Source: Coccinella septempunctata
Lineage: Eukaryota; Arthropoda; Insecta; Coleoptera; Coccinellidae
Direction of reading: 5' to 3'
Assembly: GCF_907165205.1 (NCBI RefSeq)
Contig: NC_058196.1
Coordinates: 24,718,501-24,782,500 of the forward strand
Length of the DNA stretch: 64,000 nucleotides
The position numbers were made by a program, and so were the translations under genes. Within the stretch, counting starts at the first letter, position 1. The number at the start of each line of letters is the position of its first letter. The notes beneath the pieces were generated by a model. The model saw nothing but the letters and a program-made list of their open reading frames with translations, ran no database searches and was not told the DNA's origin. Shown here in pieces: positions 56,263 through 64,000 of this stretch.

Positions 56263-57370
56263 TTATTTCCACTCTGAATCTTTGGCGCTAGTGTCCTGAA
56301 CTCTATGCTGAATATATCCTCTTGTTGTTTTCATTTCAATTTTGGAAAATATCCGTTGAATTACTAATTCATGCTTCCAAAAATTCAAATCTGACAGTTT
56401 CAGCACGCCAAAACGATAAAAATTGGCCATAAAAGTCATAAAAATCATTTTTTTCGAATTATCTCCTCCCCTGGGCTCCAAATTGTTTTCGTATTCATCA
56501 TGAAAGTTGTAGAGCATAAAATGTCCTACAAATTTCGTCCGAAGCAATTCTTTCTACGTTCAAACGTTCTTGAGATATATGGCAATGAATGTACATTAGA
56601 CTGGGTTTCTACATTGACCTTGGCCTTTCGAATGTGTTGCTGAACTCTTCGCCCTTATCGCCCTCTAACTCGAAAACGGTTGAGAGTAGGCAAAATTGCT
56701 TCAGACAAAAGTTGTATAGAATTTTATTGTCTACGACTTTCATAATTAATACAGAAACGATTAGAGGTACAGGAAGGGAGATATTTTTTAAAAATGCCTT
56801 TTTATCATCTTCAAACTGTCAGATTAAGAAAACCCCCCCTGATTAGTGTCAGATTGATGGGTCAACACATCTGCAACACCGAGATTAACCATCTGTATGA
56901 AAATCTGACTCGCTCGAGTATATAAAAGTAACAATTTTTTCTTGCATTTTCAAAGGATCGCTCTGACCTTCCGTCACATCCGAATTGTCAGTCCTTTGGG
57001 TCCAATTAACATATCCTTCAAAAATCTAACACGCTCGAAAAAATTTTTTTTTACCATTTCCAACTCTTCCGTACGGCCAGCCCCACAAAGCAAACTGTCA
57101 GATTAACATGAATTTATTATCAGAGACACATAAGGGCATATACAGTATCTTAATCTGACACGCTGGAGTGTGTACACCTAACGATTTTTTTTTACATCTT
57201 CGAGAAGCTACAGACGCTTTCCCCACCACTACAAGTGCATAGTTCATAGAACCTTTTTTGCTTTCTACCATCTAATCTTCAAAATCCACTAGGTCTCCAC
57301 GACGCTCGAGTAAATCCCGATTTAGCATCATCGGCTCCCCAACTATAACTTTATCGGCTTGGCGTTGGGA
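56263..57370. repeat. Interspersed repeat (copy 2 of the 49.97-kb family)
   Basis: Contains GAATTATCTCCTCCCCTGGG, GTACATTAGACTGGGTTTC, CTTCGCCCTTATCGCCC and GGGTCAACACATCTGCAACA. It then has four variants of a short motif around ATCTGACACGCTCGAG (about 56903, 57024, 57151 and 57303) and ends GAGTAAATCCCGATTTAGC followed by CGGCTCCCCAACTATA. The motif spacing of about 120-150 bp suggests a degenerate tandem array at one end of the element. Confidence 0.6.
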
Positions 57371-58200
57371 CCACAGAAAGAGTGGAAGTGTTTTGGAGGT
57401 CTGGGCTTTTTTTAAATGTCCCTATGTACTTCATTTTCTCTGCCTGAAGAAAGCTGTCATGCTGTCGCATCCACTCAAGGCGTGAAGAATTAATATTTGC
57501 CTTTTTGTGCTTTTGACAACTTGTTTTGCTTCCTTGTTTATTTTTTCTTGCTTTTTTTTTCGTTTTTCATCCATTTTGAACTAGAATCAACCATAGAATT
57601 GCCAAAGGTGAAAAAATGTTTATTCTTCGATGAAAACAGATGAAGGAAAGCCAATTTTCCTTCTTACTGAGTGGGAAAATTACCAAATTTTGGCGACCGA
57701 ATGTGGCTGAATCGCTTGTATGATTCGAACGATTTTGTTGTCTTCTGAAAGGCTGTTTCCTCTTCTACAAAAAAAGTAAGAACAAATTTTTTGTCCGATG
57801 CACTCTTCACAGTGGAAATTGCAGAAAAACAAAAAAAGTGCGAAAATTCCGAGGATTTTTCCTCCTCAAAAGTTAAGCCCTTGCAGAAAATTGTCGCAAA
57901 CTTCACTTTTAAAATATTTTAGATGCCCTTGAAACCGTTTGCACCTTTATAGTTATTTGTAGGAAGCACGGGTCTTTTTCGACCTAGTTTATGATAAATA
58001 AGTGACAAAAACAGCAAGATCTCAAAAACAATTCACAACCATTTAGGTTAGGTTACTAAAAATACGAGAATTCAATATGTTATTGAAAATTTCGAGAATC
58101 GCAACTCATTCCCTCAGTTATCTCCCATAGGAATCCTAATCGGAGCACATCTGATTATCTCGACAACCGAAACAATGCGCCGCAGATAAAATCTTCGAAA
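57371..58200. other. Sequence upstream of the cotransporter, no gene seen
   Basis: No exon supported. The GC and CpG content rises after about 58150 toward the promoter. Confidence 0.4.
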
Positions 58201-58362
58201 TCAGATCAGCCAGATCTTTCTGGCCGAGCCGCAAGACGCCGGACAATTAACGCGAAAACTGAAAAACCAGTTACCACCCGCGATTTTCAGCGCGCCCACG
58301 ATCTCCCCCAACGTAAACAAACCTCACCATTTTCCCCACATCTCCGTCTTATCAACCCGTCC

Positions 58363-58399
58363 TACTTAAGGAAAGCGACCCGCTGGACGCGCCTCAGTT
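58363..58399 (+). promoter_or_regulatory. Core promoter of the cotransporter gene
   Basis: A TATA-like box TACTTAAG (58363-58370) lies about 30 bp before an arthropod initiator TCAGTT (58394-58399, A at 58396 as probable +1). This gives a 5' leader of about 72 nt before the ATG. The block from about 58180 to 58770 is CpG-rich, unlike the rest of the window. No clear downstream promoter element is seen at +28. Confidence 0.5.
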
Positions 58400-58467
58400 A
58401 CTCTGGCTAACCGGAAGGGATCCCTACCATCGGCGAGATTGTAACTCGTGCTGATCGTTCCTGCGAC

Positions 58468-58767
58468 ATGACCGAACCGGGTTCGAGGCCCAACGGCGGC
58501 GTGGACAACGCGGCTTTCGAGCTACGCGAAAAGTGCGTGGTGATAAACGAGACGGGTGATAGGGTGCCGGAACTCGCGAAAAATGCGAATTTTAACGGGT
58601 TTATCGTTGACCAGTACGTGCCCCGCAGGAAGAAGTCGCTGGTGCAGTTGACTAGGGAGGCTCTGCCGCGGTTGGAGAACTACAGGAATTCGAGGAGGGC
58701 CATCAAGAGGCCCTCGCTTGGAGAACTTCATGGTGGCGATGACTGGATTAAGACTGGGAGTGAAAAG
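58468..58767 (+). CDS. Cotransporter exon 1: cytosolic N-terminus
   Basis: ATG in good context (CGACATGA), 100 codons, donor AAG|GTATGT. The sequence after LVQLTREALPRL aligns with the regulatory segment of vertebrate NKCCs, whose phosphorylated Thr would correspond to Thr62 here. A classical RFxV/I kinase-docking motif is not visible. FNGFIVDQY is the nearest look-alike but lacks the Arg-Phe pair. Confidence 0.93.
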
Positions 58768-61700
58768 GTATGTTGGAGGGTTGATTTTTTTCTAATTTTC
58801 AGATCCTGAACCGTTTTAATTTTTTTTTCAACTAGAAAAATAAAAATTTGTGGTAAAAACGATAACTAAAAGTGAGAAAAATTAATTCGAAAATAGTATT
58901 TTTTGAGTAACCTGGAAATTAATTAATCCATAAAGTATTATTCAATTAGGTCATGCATTTTTGAGAAGGGAATAAATCTCGATTTCAACACAAAAATCGA
59001 ATTTTCAAGAGCCCAAAAATTTTTCAATGGAAGAAAAAGAAGAAACTCAAAAGAAGCGGCGAAGTCAAACTCATTGCAAAGAACAAAAAAATTAAATTTC
59101 TTTTCGTTTGTTTCAATTTTTGTGTCTTTTTTTTGTATTTTTAATAAAATTGGCTAGGATGTAATTCTTAAAAATCTACTAGTCAACCCCATATAATATT
59201 ATTTGTGATATCTTTGTAAAAAAATATTTTTTTGCAATTATGTTATTTTATTTATGAATTTCTTGAGTTTATAGGCTCTGCCTCAACAGCGTATCCTAGT
59301 ATAATAATAATAATAATGTTCAATTACAAATTTTAATACTGATATGATCTTAGTCCAGAGTTTATCCAAAATCCTTTTCCAAAATAGGCATTAATTAACT
59401 GATAGTTATTTGATCCCCTTAGGTGGTAAGCAAAAATTGGAGATATTTCAAATTTGAAGAAGATTGATAACATTATTTCACAAATTATTGTAAAATTGTA
59501 CATATTTATCAAATACCTAATTCTCATTGAATTTTCTTTAATATAGATTAAATTTGTTGATTATATCACCTGAATTAATGAATAATACGAACAAATAAGC
59601 AAATCGCAGATAGGCAATTTTCGAAAAACTAATAATTTGAAACAGCTTTTGTAATTGAATCAATTTCATTATTAAAAATTAAAAGACTGTTGTGGTGAAT
59701 AAGTATAGTTAAATTCGAACAAATTGAAGTGTTTCTCAATTATACTTCAAAAATAGTTTCATTCATCCATATAACTTTCCTTTTTCGTGAACCCAACCCA
59801 AAAAAGGGCATCAATGTCCTAAAGTTTCCTATACTTCAACAGCTTTTCACTGAATCAGATTAACTCTTTTTTACTTCTCGCTAGTCAATAAAAGCATCCA
59901 GAATTATCTTAATAAAATTTTATGGAATATATTGTAATAGTATGATCACAGCAACTAGAAATAAACGTCTAGAAGAAAATTTTAAAGAATAGATTAATTA
60001 TCTGATGTTATTCGCGAAATCCACGTATTTCGAATTTTCTAATAATTAAAATTATAAACCAATATAAACAGTTACTCAAAATTTGAGAAAAACTAGAGAA
60101 ATGAAAACAACCGTCTCGTGCAACATATGAATAATTGAACGATAACAGTAGAATATCCGTTGTGTGTAATACTTTTGAATCGATAATGTTGGGTTTGAAA
60201 TGAACATTTTGTAGTTCTTAAAATTTTAAATAATTGAAAAACTACCCTTAAATTAACTGATGCGTTTTTCCGAATTTGCATTCCAATTATCATTATAATG
60301 GTAAGCTTTCCGTTTAACTTTGTTTAATAATATAAAATACTCATCTGTTTCACCATTTGGGTAGTGAAATTAATTAAATTAAATGATTATAAATGACCAG
60401 AGATTTCGACCGATGAACAGAAGAAAAATGTTCATTTATGCAATGATTTCATTAGAATAGTAAAGACATTCACCCTGAAAAAATTCTAAATCTGAAAACA
60501 ATCATCCCCTCCAGTTGTTGAATAAAGAAAATTCTCTCATAGGATAGTAAATTATGTAAAAAGACATATACAAAAACGAAGAAATAAAAAAAGATGTCAA
60601 TACTTATAGTGGAACCGAAGAAAAAATATTGAGTTTCAAACTTTCTGGTATGTTTTAAAATAAAAATTCTGACTCTCGTTTAATTTAACTATTACCTACT
60701 CATTTTGCGTTGTTTTCAGTATCTAGACTAATAGTAGACTATAGCAAAATCCATAGCTATACGTAGATATAGATGATGAATATTCATCAAAATAAATTCA
60801 GAAAAAATCGTAAATACCCAATTACTTCTATTTAATTATAGTTGGATACAACAGGAAGTTCGCTCCTCTGAAAATGACGGACCTACATGTAACAATTGCA
60901 GTTTTTATTCTCAAAGAATCAATTTACACCATCCATTATTTCAAAACTGACGCTTTGAAATTATCGATACCTACTCTTGGCCCATAATTTTTTAATATCT
61001 ATATAATATAATATCTTTTACCCACTCACACGTGGGATTGACACCAGAAAGCTAATTTTATTCACCTGCCTCACAACAGATGCACTATAGTGATCAATTA
61101 GAGAATAGGTTGGTAAAATCCGGAAAAATCTGGCATATTCGCGGAAGTCAGCATCGCATTTCCATAAAATATAGATGAATAATATATCGGATCACCTTTG
61201 TGGGTCAGTGCCACCAATTTGTGTGCTAGCAGTTTTCTGTATTTTCAGTATTAGTGATAATTATGTCAATGAGCTCTCGCTCTAACCACTTTGAGTATGC
61301 GATAATCGATTATTAAATGTAATTGGTTCTTGAATGATTTCGAGATGTATTGTTCAGCCTATACATATATTTTCGTGCTGTCCCTGAAAGTGAGAATGGG
61401 GTTATTGTCTGATGATATAAAAATTATCTGCTCCTAAAATCTGTCATGTTTTCCAAATTGGCCATGTTTCATGTGAAAATTGAGAGCCCTAAATGTGCTT
61501 CTGCTGATAATCATCTAGATTATTAATTACATTTCAACGAAGCTTTAGAATCACGGAAAATTTTAAACTGGACCATCGTCATATTATAAATTACATTGAA
61601 AAAATTTCTAATCCTTTTTTCTCAAATTAGTTATTTTTTGCTCTAAGAGCTTTGTCAAGACCTATACAATTCAAAACACAATTGGAAGAAACATGGCTCA

Positions 61701-63268
61701 ATTATCTTCTTCGAGATTTTCGTAATTTTTTCACGGAAATATATTTTCAAGAATTTTTTACCACCCCTAAGAATTTCTGGCCTATTCTCTGATTAACATA
61801 TTCGTATCGTACAAACCAAATCAGTTTTTTTTTCTCTTCCGCAGGACTCCAACAGAAATTCAGAAACAATAGAAAAACAAAACCAACCCTCTCACGAAGG
61901 TATCAAGCTAGGATGGATACAGGGAGTACTTATACCATGTCTTCTCAACATTTGGGGTGTAATGTTGTTTTTGAGGGTGTCATGGGTAGTTGCCGAAGCA
62001 GGAATAGGTAAGAATACAAATCCCAGTTTAGTGGGGATTGTGAAAGAATGTTTCCCACGAGAATAAATGTTTTTGTAAAAATTACAGAAACACATAAGTT
62101 TCGATTTTATATGTTCAAAAGAAGATTCGAAAATATGATTAGTTTTAAAGAGGTTGAATTGAAAGAATAACAATTTTTTTGCGATAATTTACAGTATTCT
62201 CTAACAACATTAATACATACAACTAACATAAAAGTCAGTATTTATTTTTTACCGAATCACGTTCAAATATTTTTTTTTATAGCGAAGGATGAATTTCATC
62301 TCACAAAGGTTGAACTTGGGATATATTTCCTCATTTTTTTTAAATACCTGACAACAGGTGTTGCTCAAGTTGAAAGTTCTACTACATTTTTAAAGCCCCT
62401 CTTTTGAATAGCATTTCGAATTCTTGTCTGAAATAACAATGAATTCGAAATGGACGAGCTTACCTGCTTTTGTAATCCCTTAATCTTTCTGGATCGATGC
62501 AGTTTATCATTGTGGTATTTTCTCACGTTGTATACATAGAATAAGGTTGAATTCTGAGGAGATTTCATCCTAAGACTTCGATAACATAAGGAAGATGAAA
62601 GCATTGAAACGTCGAATTTTTTCAACAAGGACATGGATGATTTATTTCCTTAATGCCTTCATATTCAACCCAGGTTAAATTTTTTTTGAGATTTTTAGTA
62701 CTCAGACATTTTATTATGTGTTTGTTGTTACATCTTCTGAAATCTTTATCCCCTATGAAATTTACAGAAGTTTAATGCATGGCTTCAAAAAGTTTTTTGT
62801 CCAACAATAAATGTATTTTTTTATTTTCTATGCATACATATTCTTGATGATACTTAATTGGGTATATAATTCCCTGAGAATATGATTTCGTATCACTTCA
62901 AGTGGTTTCGATTAAATACCTCGAGAGGTTAGACCTAGATATGATTTTTGTCAAATGAACACGACGCAACCTATTACATGAAAGAAGACCGCTGGCTATC
63001 CTTCAAAATAACTGTTTCTTAACGGTGCAGGTCTTATCTTAGATTTCTGTGATTTCGTCACCGTATATTGTAATAACTAGAATTCATTTTTGAATGAACC
63101 ATAAAGCTACTGACGATTAATTATGACCCAAATTCCTAAAACGTTTCAAAAATCTTTTTATTTTATTTTCAGGTGGATCACTTATAATAATTGGCATTTC
63201 AGCGTTAGTATGCGTTGTGACAACGTTGTCATTATCAGCGATAAGCACAAACGGCGAGGTCAAAGGAG
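58468..63268 (+). CDS. Sodium-(potassium)-chloride cotransporter, N-terminal part (SLC12/NKCC family)
   Basis: Coding exons: 58468-58767 (100 codons), 61845-62007 and 63173-63268. Junctions are phase 0, then phase 1, and again phase 1 at the last visible donor (GGAG|GTAAGT). The N-terminal cytosolic domain ends with the hallmark ENYRNSRRAIKRPSLGELHG. It is followed by GWIQGVLIPCLLNIWG, VMLFLRVSWVV (TM1), SLIIIGISALVCVVTTLSLS (TM2) and AISTNGEVKGG, all typical of NKCC-type transporters. These carry Na, K and Cl together across the plasma membrane and set cell chloride and volume. The gene continues past the right edge. NKCC rather than NCC or KCC is favoured by the RPSLxELH and STNGEVKGG motifs. 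The nearest fly relatives are Ncc69 and NKCC. Confidence 0.93.
58768..61844 (+). other. Cotransporter intron 1, no further gene seen
   Basis: A 3.1-kb AT-rich intron. It holds a short TAA microsatellite at 59301-59317 and no reading frame or element end that I can support. An alternative exon cannot be excluded, but none is needed because exon 1 and exon 2 join in frame. Confidence 0.6.
59301..59317. repeat. TAA microsatellite
   Basis: Five uninterrupted TAA units after an initial A, ending in TG. Confidence 0.8.
61845..62007 (+). CDS. Cotransporter exon 2: first membrane helix
   Basis: Acceptor TTTCTCTTCCGCAG, donor ATAG|GTAAGA. Encodes DSNRNSETIEKQNQPSHEG, then the highly conserved KLGWIQGVLIPCLLNIWG and VMLFLRVSWVVAEAGI. 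Animal NKCCs usually have VR or IR before CLLNIWG; here it is IP. Confidence 0.95.
63173..63268 (+). CDS. Cotransporter exon 3: second membrane helix
   Basis: Acceptor TTTTATTTTCAG, donor GGAG|GTAAGT. Encodes GSLIIIGISALVCVVTTLSL, then SAISTNGEVKG. The phase matches exon 2. Confidence 0.94.
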
Positions 63269-63419
63269 GTAAGTATCTACCATTGACCTCCTAGGATAGA
63301 AAACTGGATATAAGTGGAACTGTTGAATATATTTCAGCATATCGATTCGTAAGATTCGAATAACCTTAAAATATTCAACTTTTAGAGAATATCTTTCGTA
63401 TATAAGATTCATTGAACAG

Positions 63420-63490
63420 CGGTCCGGGTCAATCCGCAAGTACCGCGGTTGCGGTCAACCGCAAGCAACCGCACCTTGCGATCAACTAAT
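63420..63490. repeat. GC-rich CCGCAA/TTGCGG cluster
   Basis: Several direct and inverted copies of AACCGCAA within 70 bp (AATCCGCAAG, GGTTGCGG, AACCGCAAGCAACCGCA). An isolated GC-rich cluster inside an AT-rich intron. Possibly the end of a hAT-like or other element, unproven. Confidence 0.35.
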
Positions 63491-63674
63491 CATGTAATAT
63501 ATGGTGGTTGATTTGTTTTGCTCCTACAGTAATACTGAATAATAAACACATACACGTGTATTATACGTTCAAATGTGATATGGGACGTTGAAAAGAGGTT
63601 TTTCATTTAATATGGGAACGTGTTTTTTTGAAATCTAAATTCAACCGCACGTTGATTTTACCTATAATCAACGT

Positions 63675-63960
63675 ACACTCAATAAGGAGTAAGAAACATT
63701 AGATCAATGTTGAATAAAAAACTATTCAAACACCCTTCACTTTAGCCACTATTTAAGAAAGCGTCAATCTAATCACAATAAGAAATGTGCCCTTATACTG
63801 CTTTTACAACTTATATTCAATAAGGAGTAAAAAACGTTAAATCTAGGTTGAACTCAAAACTATTCAACAACCAGTGACTTTGCCTTCCAATATTAAACAT
63901 GTCCTTATCGTTCTCCTCAGCGTTTGAACAATAGGATGTAAGAAACGTTAGATTTCGTGT
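63675..63960. repeat. Diverged tandem repeat in cotransporter intron 3
   Basis: Three copies of CAATAAGGAGTAAGAAAC-like sequence at about 63680, 63819 and 63928, each followed by TTAGAT or TAAATC. In the first two, ACTATTCAA and a ..CACTTTA / ..GACTTTG segment follow. The spacing is about 138 and then 109 bp. Non-coding. Confidence 0.6.
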
Positions 63961-64000
63961 TTACCCACCACTAATGTTAATATTATTGAATTCCCAATAG

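Overview
This window is animal, almost certainly insect, nuclear DNA. It is AT-rich and has spliced genes with GT-AG introns (one only 57 bp), an arthropod-type TCAGT initiator, Tc1/mariner-class transposons and many miniature inverted-repeat elements. A beetle would fit, but that is only an impression from the repeat content. No bacterial operon, CRISPR array or intact tRNA gene was seen.

Two protein-coding genes can be supported, both on the + strand. (1) A nine-exon gene (ATG 39355, stop 51315) encodes a predicted 1198-aa receptor-type tyrosine phosphatase. It has a signal peptide split over two exons, a long Ser/Thr/Glu-rich mucin-like ectodomain in one giant exon, one membrane segment and a single PTP domain. 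The PTP domain has two unusual catalytic-site variants: WPE instead of WPD, and HCSPGTGRT instead of the usual HCSAGxGRT. (2) A sodium-(potassium)-chloride cotransporter (SLC12/NKCC family) starts at 58468. Three coding exons are visible and the gene runs off the right edge. It has a recognisable core promoter (TATA-like box plus initiator) in a CpG-rich block.

Layout. 1-13 kb is mostly non-coding, with one GC-rich unclassified block near 7 kb. 13.4-19.6 kb is a cluster of inverted-repeat elements: copies of a long-TIR miniature element whose ends read CAGGGTGAGTCTTTGACTCG, a 0.95-kb palindrome and a 0.96-kb fold-back element. 20.25-23.33 kb is an internally deleted LTR retrotransposon in minus orientation, with identical 286-bp LTRs and a 243-bp-period tandem array inside. 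24.9-26.8 kb is a long-TIR element carrying a nested, broken Tc1-like transposon. 26.8-27.3 kb is CpG-richer and could hold a promoter or leader exon. 27.6-39.3 kb is largely intergenic or far-upstream intron with scattered small elements, including a 5S-rRNA-like fragment. 39.5-40.0 kb holds a striking palindrome centred on a 137-bp element. The phosphatase exons occupy 39.3-51.3 kb, with transposase relics in its introns. 51.7-58.2 kb is repeat-rich intergenic sequence. 58.4 kb to the end is the cotransporter.

Beyond the two genes, the most interesting signals are hammerhead-ribozyme-like motifs recurring in several repeats, the element-centred palindrome, the phosphatase active-site variants, and the stop-free 57-bp phosphatase intron whose length is a multiple of three.
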